Shown: piece by piece, positions 17,588 to 25,515 of the stretch
Position numbering within the stretch: the stretch's first letter is position 1
Layout: every line of letters begins with the position of its first letter
Assembly: GCF_012844305.1 (NCBI RefSeq)
Contig: NZ_JABANE010000043.1
Location: 1 to 64,000, forward strand
DNA: 64,000 nucleotides
Source of the DNA: Flammeovirga aprica JL-4
GTDB taxonomy: Bacteria > Bacteroidota > Bacteroidia > Cytophagales > Flammeovirgaceae
Direction of reading: 5' to 3'
Translations under genes and position numbers: made by a program
The notes under the pieces: model-generated
Seen by the model: the letters and a program-made list of their open reading frames with translations, nothing else
What the model was told of the DNA's origin: nothing
The model's database searches: none

Positions 17588-18700
17588 ATGATTACGACCA
17601 AAAAGATATTTCTCTTGCTATTATTCTTATTGATGCTTTCTATAGTTTATGGTCAAGAGAATGCAGCTAAGGAAAAGCGACCGTTTTATTTTGAGTTAAA
17701 TGTTGATGAGGATCTTTTTCTTTTAAAAAGTACCGATCAGTTTTATTCATTCGGCACTGCTATTTTATTTGGTTGGAAGGGGTTGGACAATAAGTTTACA
17801 AATACGATTTTACCAAAACTTTCAGACAGTCATCAATTATTTAAAATGGGAATTGTGCATAAGATGTACACTCCCCGTGATGTACAAAGGGCGGATGTCG
17901 ATTCAACGGATATACCTTTTTGTGGAGAAACTTACCTTACTTTAATACATAATTCCTTAAATCCATCATTGGGTTTGGTGCTGATGACAAAGCTGGATTT
18001 GGGGGTAGTAGGAGAAATTTCAGGTGCGAGACATTTTCAAAATTCTTTTCACTCAGCAATAGGTAATAATGAAATTGCCGGCTGGGAAAATCAGATAGGC
18101 AATGGTTTGTACCTTAATTATACTGCCGTTTTGATGCATAACTTAATTTCTTCCTTTTCTTTTGCAGAAGCATTTGTAGGAGGAAGAGGTACCGTGGGGA
18201 CAATGGACATTTCATTTGAAGGCTTTGTCTATCTCAGAGTGGGTATTTTTAATGACTTTTTTGTTCAAGCAGAAAGACCGTATTCAAAAAAAGCAGACTT
18301 AAGCTCATTTTATAATCTGGCTGATAAGTCTTATGCAAGGATGAAATACCCAGATACAATGTGGTCTGAAGATCCTGCATTAAGGGAAAAAGCGACTTCT
18401 ACTTGGCTGTCTAGGAATTTCAAACCGCTTCAGGTGTACATTAAGTTTATCAGTGGAGGAATACTGAATGCTTACGACGGGCAGATGCAAGGAAGTTTAA
18501 TTGCTTTCGAATCTTCACCTTATACAATTCCTGCTGATAAAATCCCGATGTGGCAACATAGGTTATCTGTTGGAATTGTTTTTTCATACAAGTTTGGAAC
18601 TTTGGAATACAATTGGGATAGAATCACTTATGAACCTGATGATAAATTTCCTCCTTATTACCCAAAATGGGGAAGGTTTAATCTGAATTTTAACCTTTAA
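17588..18700 (+). CDS. LpxR-like lipid A 3'-O-deacylase family outer-membrane protein (DUF2219)
   Basis: Outer-membrane beta-barrel of about 370 aa with a signal peptide ending VYGQ. The start region NVDEDLFLLKSTDQFYSFG resembles the LpxR active-site strand (an acidic pair, then an aromatic YS/T-x-G), and KMGIVHKMYTPRD, FHSAIGNNEIAGWENQIGN (His and Glu near the expected catalytic positions) and the C-terminal aromatic FNLNFNL end fit the family. LpxR removes the 3' acyloxyacyl group of lipid A from the cell surface. The frame could extend to a GTG at 17555 overlapping the upstream gene, but the ATG at 17588 gives a clean signal peptide. Probably co-transcribed with the DUF302 lipoprotein. Confidence 0.75.
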   Translation: MITTKKIFLLLLFLLMLSIVYGQENAAKEKRPFYFELNVDEDLFLLKSTDQFYSFGTAILFGWKGLDNKFTNTILPKLSDSHQLFKMGIVHKMYTPRDVQRADVDSTDIPFCGETYLTLIHNSLNPSLGLVLMTKLDLGVVGEISGARHFQNSFHSAIGNNEIAGWENQIGNGLYLNYTAVLMHNLISSFSFAEAFVGGRGTVGTMDISFEGFVYLRVGIFNDFFVQAERPYSKKADLSSFYNLADKSYARMKYPDTMWSEDPALREKATSTWLSRNFKPLQVYIKFISGGILNAYDGQMQGSLIAFESSPYTIPADKIPMWQHRLSVGIVFSYKFGTLEYNWDRITYEPDDKFPPYYPKWGRFNLNFNL

Positions 18701-18703
18701 ACA

Positions 18704-18746
18704 AAAAACAGAAACAACTACGTAAAAGTCATTTCTGTTTCTTTTT
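18704..18746. terminator. Bidirectional terminator between convergent genes
   Basis: Stem AAACAGAAA/TTTCTGTTT with A- and T-rich flanks on both sides serves the LpxR-like gene (plus) and the thioesterase gene (minus). Confidence 0.8.
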
Positions 18747-19155
18747 ATATTAATTCAAACTCTTGTTCAAGTCTACTGTAGTCAATTCGAACAGGTTTGT
18801 TGTGATCATTCAGTGCTACAAAAATAAATACGCTTTCCATCACCTTTTCTCTGGAGTCAGAATACATATCTTCAGAATACATTTCTAATATAACGCGTAA
18901 TTTTATTGGATCTGCTTTTTCTACTTTACCAATTACTTCAACAATACTGTTGGGAGAAATCGACTTCAGAAATTTAATATCTTCCGTTTTTAAGGTAAAC
19001 ATTTTTTGTCTTGTAAACCTTGTTGCAGTGATATAAGCCACTTCATCCATCCATTTCATCGCCTCTCCTCCAAATAATGTATTATTTGCATTCAATGTAT
19101 TTGGAAAAATAGCCCTGCATTGCCTCGTAACTGTTTTTCTTATTCTTTCTTCCAT
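18745..19155 (-). CDS. Acyl-CoA thioesterase, hotdog fold (YciA/BFIT type)
   Basis: Cytosolic thioesterase of 136 aa that hydrolyses acyl-CoA to the free acid and CoA. The single hotdog domain has the motif NTLNANNTLFGGEAMKWMDE, in which the Asn and Asp are the usual active-site positions, and TEDIKFLKSISPNSIVEVIG on the central strand. Chain-length preference cannot be read. It is a lone minus-strand gene with a shared terminator at its end. ATG at 19155. Confidence 0.88.
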   Translation of the reverse strand: MEERIRKTVTRQCRAIFPNTLNANNTLFGGEAMKWMDEVAYITATRFTRQKMFTLKTEDIKFLKSISPNSIVEVIGKVEKADPIKLRVILEMYSEDMYSDSREKVMESVFIFVALNDHNKPVRIDYSRLEQEFELI

Positions 19156-19264
19156 AATTTTTCGAACAAATTGCTTAGAAAGGTATGGAGATATTCTTTG
19201 AAATATAAATTTAGCGTGAATGTATATTCAAATAAATACGAATTCAAACATAATCAATGTTAGA

Positions 19265-20518
19265 CTACTGTATTATTTTCTCCTTGAAAAATAGTTTTGT
19301 CATTCCATAGAAAACTAACAAGCTGGCACCTAAAAGTATTAGAGCGTTTCCAATACTTAAATAGTCGCATAAAAAGCCAAAAATGAAAGAAAGCAAGGCT
19401 GTAAATACAGTCAGAACAAATGAATCTACAGAAAGTACGGTTGTCAGCATTTCGGTTGGGCTGTCATCGGCCATATAACTTGTAAGGATTGGTTTTCTTA
19501 AACTGTCAGTGATATAGACGAGGGTGAAAACAACTATTGCGAGGAAGATAAGGTTGATTTCATACATCAAACCTGCAGTAATCCCTAATAACAATCCAAT
19601 GATAAGTGTGTTGATAATGAATCGTTCTTGATTTGGAATTTTCTTTTTTACCGATTTTGAAATGACAGCGGCTCTTGAGGTCATCATATAAATACCAAAA
19701 TAAAGTACCCCCACTACTAAACCTACTTTCTGTTTATCATCATCTATAAAACCGAGAAAAGGAAGTGTGAGTGCAAATGCGGCCATCATAGGCTGAATAA
19801 AATCTTTTGAAGCTCCTAGAAAAGAAGATAATACGGTGGCATTTGTGATTACCTTGATCAATTGTCTTTGTTTTAAAACTACCCAAAGCTCTTTAATAAA
19901 ATTGGACTGTGTCTTCTTTTTCTTCTTTTTACCTCCTTCATCCAAAGATTTAGGGTAAGTGAGAAGGTTGAAGAAGTTGATGATATAAGGAATAACAGAA
20001 TAAAGAAAAATACTTTTGAACTCACCGCTATATAATACAAGGAATCCAGCGACTAAAGAAGATATACCACTCCCAAATTGTGCCCAAGCTCTTGTATTGG
20101 CAAAGTAATCGGTTTTCAGGTGCATCCATCCTTTTTCTTCTAAGTAACTAACGATAATAGCTTTATGAGAACCACTCCTTAATGTTTCCCCTAAACCAAA
20201 AATGGAAAAGGCTGCAACCAATAAAAAGAAGTTCGTAGAATAATAGATACCAATAAATGCAATGATATAGGCAAAGAATGAAGTGGCTAGTGATAACTTT
20301 CTGCCCAAAGAGTCCGCCAGAATTCCAGTAGGAATTTCAAGAAAGAACGCTACTAATTTTCTTATGGCGTAAAGCGTACCGATTTGAGTATATGAGACAC
20401 CCACCTCTGAAAGATAAATGATCATAAAGGGATCAAAAAACCTCAAATTCTTTAGAAATCCATACATACTGAAACGCCAGTACATACTGTTTTTTTGAAT
20501 TGATGATGGGGTAGTCAT
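19265..20518 (-). CDS. Major facilitator superfamily transporter
   Basis: Inner-membrane transporter of 417 aa with about twelve predicted spans split by a lysine-rich cytosolic loop (GGKKKKKKTQSNFIKE near residue 195). The MFS loop 2-3 signature appears as GILADSLGRKLSLATSF. Substrate is unknown and no partner gene helps: neighbours are a thioesterase and a CotH-like protein. Sequence style resembles drug- or metabolite-efflux MFS proteins, but I would not specify. ATG at 20518 gives MTTPSSIQKNSMYW as a short cytosolic N-terminus. Confidence 0.85.
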   Translation of the reverse strand: MTTPSSIQKNSMYWRFSMYGFLKNLRFFDPFMIIYLSEVGVSYTQIGTLYAIRKLVAFFLEIPTGILADSLGRKLSLATSFFAYIIAFIGIYYSTNFFLLVAAFSIFGLGETLRSGSHKAIIVSYLEEKGWMHLKTDYFANTRAWAQFGSGISSLVAGFLVLYSGEFKSIFLYSVIPYIINFFNLLTYPKSLDEGGKKKKKKTQSNFIKELWVVLKQRQLIKVITNATVLSSFLGASKDFIQPMMAAFALTLPFLGFIDDDKQKVGLVVGVLYFGIYMMTSRAAVISKSVKKKIPNQERFIINTLIIGLLLGITAGLMYEINLIFLAIVVFTLVYITDSLRKPILTSYMADDSPTEMLTTVLSVDSFVLTVFTALLSFIFGFLCDYLSIGNALILLGASLLVFYGMTKLFFKEKIIQ

Positions 20519-20642
20519 ATTGAAAATGCAAGTATAGTTTTAGTAGATTCCTTTGGTTGGAATATTTTAATAAAAGGCTCGAATTTACTTCAAATTTTAA
20601 AGGCTTGAGCAATAGTCCGTATTAACTTTGTGTTTCATTTTT

Positions 20643-22166
20643 CTAAATGACGACTTTTTTGACAGGAAGCTTCACCCAGCTTTTTTGATTATTTTCTACT
20701 TCTATGGATAAGAAATAAGTACCATGATGGATATTTTGAGTAGAAATGTCAATCACTTCGCTTGGTTTTTTACTCCATCTTTTAATCGTCTTACCATTTA
20801 GGTTCATCAAAGAAATCAAGCATCTTCTGAAATGTATTTCATCAAATTTTAGAATTACCTGATGATTTTTTGGGCTTGGGTATACTTTAATGTTGGTGTT
20901 GTTTATTATTTCATCAACATCTATAACCTGAATTTGTTGCTGTGCATGTTGTACTCTAGTACTTATATAATCTTTGATGCCATACTCAACATGTCCGCCA
21001 ATAGGTTGTGAAAATGCGTATTCAAAATCCTCTACTGTCCATCCGTAACTTGATGTATAGAAAATATCAAATTGTAAGAAGGGTCTTAATAAAGTCTTTT
21101 GAGAAGAAAAATAAGAGTCGAGTTTTTCGTTATTAAAACGATGGGTAATCAAGTAGGAAATATATTGGTTGTATTGGTTTTTATAATTCGGAATACCTAG
21201 AATTTTACTGATCAGCGGTCTTGCCTCAATAGTATGATACCAGTTATTCAAATCCTTTCTGCCCCAGTCATACCCAATCCAGTCAATGCCGAGCGTATTA
21301 TCAAGGTTGTGTGGAATGTAGGTCCATCGTTTCTGATGATCATTCCAATAGAGATAGAAGTTGTTTTTATTGTAAGAATAATTATCCCAATGCCCCGTTA
21401 AATGCTCAATAGCTATTGTTTTGATGTATTGCTCAATATCAAAATGGGATTCCAGGTAGCAAACAAGTTGCTCATCGGTAAGAATATTGATGCTGTCTAG
21501 TAATGATGAAAGTAGGAGTCTCCCATTGTGATTATTCTGATCGATTTGATAGATTTCTTCGTTGCAATAAATATTGGGATCATTGATCAAATTGGCTCCA
21601 TAATTCCCTTTGACTAAAATACCATTTTTGGAACAAAATCTTGAAGCTAAAAATGCCCTGTCAATTTCTTCTGTATTTAAGTAGAGTCCGAAATAGACAC
21701 CATTAATATAGAGTGCAATATGACTTGAACGTACGGCTGGAATATTTTCCTCTCGGAATATTTTTAAAACAGCTTTTTCTCTTGAAAGTGTAGGATCGTT
21801 TTTCTCGGCTTTAAAATTAAACCTTGAAGCATTGTGAAAAGTCCTGTTTTGGTCAAAGTGATTGAATGCAATTTGAAAAGATTTTTTAGCGGCATACCTA
21901 GAAGTGGTCCCTGTCAGTCTTATACCCACATTCTGCAGGGAATCTGTAAGCTGTGAGTTGGAAAAGCGGAAAAAGCAATTTTTAAATTCTATACTTTCCT
22001 CATTTCCGGCACTTAGAAGAAACTCAAGATCATAAACATCGATTCGTAGGTCCACACGGCTTACTTCCCCTTCCGGAAACAATATCCCGTCAGAAGGGTT
22101 AACACTCTGAGCAAGTGTTATAGTATATGAAATTATAAGACCTATTGTCATTAAAATTTCTTTCAT
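20643..22166 (-). CDS. Secreted CotH kinase-family protein with T9SS sorting domain
   Basis: CotH-type atypical protein kinase fold, 507 aa from the ATG at 22166. That start yields a signal peptide (MKEILMTIGLIISYTITLAQ). The longer frame to 22268 lacks one. Kinase-like pieces are visible: GIRLTGTTSRYAAKKSFQI (lysine region), REKAVLKIFRE, IALYINGVYFGLYLNTEEID and the acidic YIPHNLDNTLGIDW, which may hold the metal-binding Asp residues. The last ~85 residues (IKVYPSPKNHQVILKF to the Lys-rich end) form a type A sorting domain of the type IX secretion system, so the protein is exported to the surface or medium. Some CotH proteins phosphorylate secreted partners; the target here is unknown. Confidence 0.85.
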   Translation of the reverse strand: MKEILMTIGLIISYTITLAQSVNPSDGILFPEGEVSRVDLRIDVYDLEFLLSAGNEESIEFKNCFFRFSNSQLTDSLQNVGIRLTGTTSRYAAKKSFQIAFNHFDQNRTFHNASRFNFKAEKNDPTLSREKAVLKIFREENIPAVRSSHIALYINGVYFGLYLNTEEIDRAFLASRFCSKNGILVKGNYGANLINDPNIYCNEEIYQIDQNNHNGRLLLSSLLDSINILTDEQLVCYLESHFDIEQYIKTIAIEHLTGHWDNYSYNKNNFYLYWNDHQKRWTYIPHNLDNTLGIDWIGYDWGRKDLNNWYHTIEARPLISKILGIPNYKNQYNQYISYLITHRFNNEKLDSYFSSQKTLLRPFLQFDIFYTSSYGWTVEDFEYAFSQPIGGHVEYGIKDYISTRVQHAQQQIQVIDVDEIINNTNIKVYPSPKNHQVILKFDEIHFRRCLISLMNLNGKTIKRWSKKPSEVIDISTQNIHHGTYFLSIEVENNQKSWVKLPVKKVVI

Positions 22167-22202
22167 TATTAACCGTAAGTTTATTTCGTAAATAAAGTTA
22201 AC

Positions 22203-22210
22203 TATATTTG
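22203..22210 (+). promoter_or_regulatory. Candidate -7 box (TATATTTG) for gcvP
   Basis: Exact TAnnTTTG match in the divergent cotH/gcvP gap, giving a leader of about 90 nt. The -33 element is weak. I see no glycine riboswitch aptamer in the gap. Confidence 0.45.
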
Positions 22211-22304
22211 CCGTGTTATTACGGGGAAGTAGCGGGCTTAATTTACCACTTCTTCTTTTAACCTGCAATACACATTGTTAAATACCACAACACAACCATA
22301 GTCG

Positions 22305-25205
22305 ATGAAGATTGATTTAAACAACTTCGAGAGATTTGAGGCAAGGCATAATGCGCCCAACCATACTCAAATCGAAGAGATGTTAAAAGCATTAGGGGTA
22401 TCAGATATTGATGAGTTGATCGCTCAGACTGTCCCTGAAAAAATCCGCCTGAAAGAGGCTTTAAACCTTCCTGAACCACTTACTGAGTACCAATTCCTTC
22501 GTCAGTTCAAGGAAATTGCTCAGAAGAACAAAGTTTACCGTTCTTATATTGGTATGGGGTATTACAACACGATTACACCTCCTGTAATCTTACGTAATAT
22601 CATGGAAAACCCAGGTTGGTATACTGCATACACTCCTTACCAAGCTGAAATTGCTCAAGGCCGTTTAGAAATGCTTTTAAACTTCCAAACCATGGTCACT
22701 GACCTGACAGGAATGGAATTGGCAAACGCATCTCTATTGGATGAAGCGACTGCAGCAGGCGAGGTAGTTCACATGTTCCATGGAGCTAGAAAAGGAGCGA
22801 AGAAAAAACAAGCAAACAAATTCTTTGCAGCAAACACTTGTCACCCGCAAACTTTAGATCTTCTAAAAACACGTTGTACTCCAATCGGAGTAGAGTTAGT
22901 CATTGGTGAGGTAGCAGAATTAGATGTTACAGATCCTACTTTATTTGGTGTATTAGTACAATACCCAGATACTAACGGTGCAATCAGTGATTATACTGAT
23001 TTTATCGCGGCAGCGCATGACAACGGTGTTTTAGTGGCTATGGCTTCAGACCTATTGGCACTGACGGTTTTAAAAGAGCCAGGTAAAATGGATGCAGATG
23101 CTGTAGTTGGTTCTGCTCAACGTTTTGGTGTTCCTATGGGATACGGTGGACCTCATGCTGGTTTCTTAGCTACTAGAGATGCTTACAAACGTCAAATTCC
23201 AGGGCGTATTATCGGTATTTCTAAAGATAAGGACGGTAATGAAGCGTACCGTATGGCTTTACAGACACGTGAGCAACATATCAAACGTGAACGTGCAACG
23301 TCAAACATCTGTACTGCACAAGTACTATTAGGTGTAATGGCGGCTGCTTATGCAATTTACCACGGTCCTGAAGGTTTGAAAACAATTGCTTACCGTACGC
23401 ATGGTATGGCCAACCTTTTAGTAAAAGGAGTGGAGCAATTAGGTTTTGAGGTAGAGAGCAAAGGCTACTTCGACACAGTTAAGATTAAAACAACGCCTTT
23501 ACAAGCAAAAGCAATCCGTCTTTTGGCTGAGGAAAGAATGTCGAACTTCCGTTACTTCGAGGATGGAACGATCGGTCTTTCTATGAACCAATCGACAGAC
23601 GTATCTCACATCGAGGATATTATTTCTATTTTCCAAGATGCGTTAGATTTAAATGTACCTGTAGACGTTCAGGCGTTAGCCAATGATATTGAAGTTGCAG
23701 TTCCTTCTGCTTTACAACGTGAATCAGAGTTCTTGACACATCCAGTATTCAGCCAATACCACGCTGAACACGAAATGTTACGTTACTTAAAGCGTTTAGA
23801 GAACAAGGACCTTTCATTAGTACATTCAATGATCTCTTTAGGATCATGTACAATGAAATTGAATGCAACAGCAGAAATGATTCCTGTAACATGGCCAGAA
23901 TTTGGTCAGTTGCACCCATTCGCTCCAAAAGAGCAAGCACAAGGTTACCAAGAAATCTTCAAAGACTTGGAAGCTTGGTTATGTGAGATCACTGGTTTTG
24001 ATGCCATGTCATTACAACCAAACTCAGGTGCAAATGGTGAATATGCAGGATTATTGACCATCCGTGCTTACCACGAAGCACAAGGTGAAGGTCATAGAAA
24101 TATTGCTATTATTCCTTCATCAGCCCACGGTACTAACCCAGCATCAGCTGTGATGGCAGGGATGAAAGTAGTGATCGTGAAATGTGATGAAGCAGGTAAT
24201 ATTGATGTAGAAGACTTAAAGGCTAAAGTAGAGCAACACTCTGCAAACCTTTCTTCATTAATGATCACTTACCCTTCTACACACGGTGTATTTGAAGAAT
24301 CAGTAATTGAGATCTGTCAAATTATCCATGACAATGGTGGTCGTGTATATATGGATGGTGCCAACATGAACGCTCAAGTAGGATTAACTTCTCCTGCTAA
24401 TATTGGAGCAGACGTTTGTCACTTGAACTTACACAAAACATTCTGTATCCCTCACGGTGGTGGTGGACCAGGAGTTGGACCAATCGGTGTGGTAGCAGAT
24501 CTTGCTCCTTACTTGCCAGGTCACGTAGTAATTGACAACAATGTAGGTGAAAATGCAGCTTCAGCAGTTTCAGCAGCACCTTGGGGTTCTGCTAGTATTT
24601 TACCAATCTCTTATGCTTATATCCGTATGATGGGTGCTGAGGGATTAACAAATGCTACAAAAACAGCGATCTTGAATGCGAACTACATGCAGTCAAGATT
24701 AAAAGAGCATTATCCAGTATTATATGTTGGTGCCAACGGACGTAACGCTCACGAGATGATCGTAGATTGCCGTCAGTTCAAGCCAGCAGGTATTGAAGTG
24801 GAAGACATCGCAAAACGTTTAATGGACTATGGTTACCATGCTCCAACGGTTTCTTTCCCAGTACCAGGTACATTGATGATCGAGCCTACTGAATCAGAAA
24901 GCAAATCAGAGTTAGACCAATTCTGTGACGCAATGATCGCTATCCGTGAAGAGATCCAAGAGGTCATCGACGGAAAAGCGGATGCAGTTGAGAACGTATT
25001 AAAGAACGCTCCACATACACAGGCAATGACCATTTCAGGAGAGTGGACGCTTCCTTACTCAAGAGAGAAGGCCGTTTATCCTCTTCCATATGTTCAAGCC
25101 AACAAGTTCTGGCCTACAGTACGTCGTATTGACAGTGCTTTCGGAGATAGAAACTTAATCTGCGCTTGTATTCCAGTAAGTGATTACGAAGAAGCAGAAG
25201 CTTAA
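22305..25205 (+). CDS. gcvP: Glycine dehydrogenase (decarboxylating), P-protein
   Basis: P-protein of the glycine cleavage system, a cytosolic PLP enzyme that decarboxylates glycine and passes the aminomethyl group to lipoylated GcvH. Single-chain form of 966 aa with both halves: the N-terminal inactive repeat (NMGYYNT-like segment in [19 protein letters not shown]) and the C-terminal catalytic half with [29 protein letters not shown] and the PLP lysine in [19 protein letters not shown] (Lys at about residue 711). Length matches the family. gcvH and gcvT are not in the window, so the genes are dispersed. Monocistronic with a strong terminator. Confidence 0.97.
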   Translation: MKIDLNNFERFEARHNAPNHTQIEEMLKALGVSDIDELIAQTVPEKIRLKEALNLPEPLTEYQFLRQFKEIAQKNKVYRSYIGMGYYNTITPPVILRNIMENPGWYTAYTPYQAEIAQGRLEMLLNFQTMVTDLTGMELANASLLDEATAAGEVVHMFHGARKGAKKKQANKFFAANTCHPQTLDLLKTRCTPIGVELVIGEVAELDVTDPTLFGVLVQYPDTNGAISDYTDFIAAAHDNGVLVAMASDLLALTVLKEPGKMDADAVVGSAQRFGVPMGYGGPHAGFLATRDAYKRQIPGRIIGISKDKDGNEAYRMALQTREQHIKRERATSNICTAQVLLGVMAAAYAIYHGPEGLKTIAYRTHGMANLLVKGVEQLGFEVESKGYFDTVKIKTTPLQAKAIRLLAEERMSNFRYFEDGTIGLSMNQSTDVSHIEDIISIFQDALDLNVPVDVQALANDIEVAVPSALQRESEFLTHPVFSQYHAEHEMLRYLKRLENKDLSLVHSMISLGSCTMKLNATAEMIPVTWPEFGQLHPFAPKEQAQGYQEIFKDLEAWLCEITGFDAMSLQPNSGANGEYAGLLTIRAYHEAQGEGHRNIAIIPSSAHGTNPASAVMAGMKVVIVKCDEAGNIDVEDLKAKVEQHSANLSSLMITYPSTHGVFEESVIEICQIIHDNGGRVYMDGANMNAQVGLTSPANIGADVCHLNLHKTFCIPHGGGGPGVGPIGVVADLAPYLPGHVVIDNNVGENAASAVSAAPWGSASILPISYAYIRMMGAEGLTNATKTAILNANYMQSRLKEHYPVLYVGANGRNAHEMIVDCRQFKPAGIEVEDIAKRLMDYGYHAPTVSFPVPGTLMIEPTESESKSELDQFCDAMIAIREEIQEVIDGKADAVENVLKNAPHTQAMTISGEWTLPYSREKAVYPLPYVQANKFWPTVRRIDSAFGDRNLICACIPVSDYEEAEA

Positions 25206-25248
25206 ATTTTAATTATTACAATTTGATTTAAGTACCTTTTTAGACACC

Positions 25249-25291
25249 AAAAATCCCTTCCTACTTTAAGTTTGGAAGGGATTTTTATTTT
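25249..25291 (+). terminator. Terminator of gcvP
   Basis: Thirteen-bp perfect stem AAAAATCCCTTCC / GGAAGGGATTTTT, 12-nt loop, T-rich tail. Confidence 0.93.
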
Positions 25292-25397
25292 TAAATCTTT
25301 CGGTCAATTTTCTTGGTAGTGAAAGCCAATAAGGGTTCCCAAAATGATAGATACTAAAATTAGCTTTATTTTGAGCAATTCATACAGAGTATTGTTT

Positions 25398-25484
25398 GTA
25401 CACTATTCACTGTACAGACAGTACGCTGTATAGTGTACAAGCAGTACGGTGAATAGCGTACTGTGTGTACGGTGGGAAGTGTAC
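25398..25484. repeat. Array of four 18-bp GTAC-bounded imperfect palindromes
   Basis: Four 18-bp units lie at 25398-25415, 25421-25438, 25444-25461 and 25467-25484, separated by exactly 5 bp each (period 23). Every unit begins and ends with GTAC. Unit 1 is GTACACTATTCACTGTAC. The reverse complement of unit 3 matches it at 16 of 18 positions, that of unit 2 at 15 and that of unit 4 at 14, so units 2-4 are inverted relative to unit 1. Units 1 and 2 could form an 18-bp hairpin with three mismatches and a 5-nt loop. The array lies in the gap between the 3' ends of gcvP and the 746-aa gene, so it is not an upstream operator of either. Function unknown. Confidence 0.9.
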
Positions 25485-25515
25485 CTATTGTATTCAACAG
25501 CAATTGAAATCTAAG

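Noticed and set aside
22167-22268. 34-residue N-terminal extension of the CotH-like protein
   Set aside because: Its basic, disordered residues precede a complete signal peptide that begins at ATG 22166.
22167-22304. Glycine riboswitch before gcvP
   Set aside because: The gap lacks the conserved aptamer core and is only 138 bp with a divergent promoter.
22258-22479. 73-aa minus-strand frame at the start of gcvP
   Set aside because: It overlaps the gcvP N-terminus and the leader; no motif or signal supports it.
25398-25484. CRISPR or simple terminator
   Set aside because: Spacers are only 5 bp and differ little, units are inverted, and the nearby gcvP terminator is a separate, clearer hairpin.
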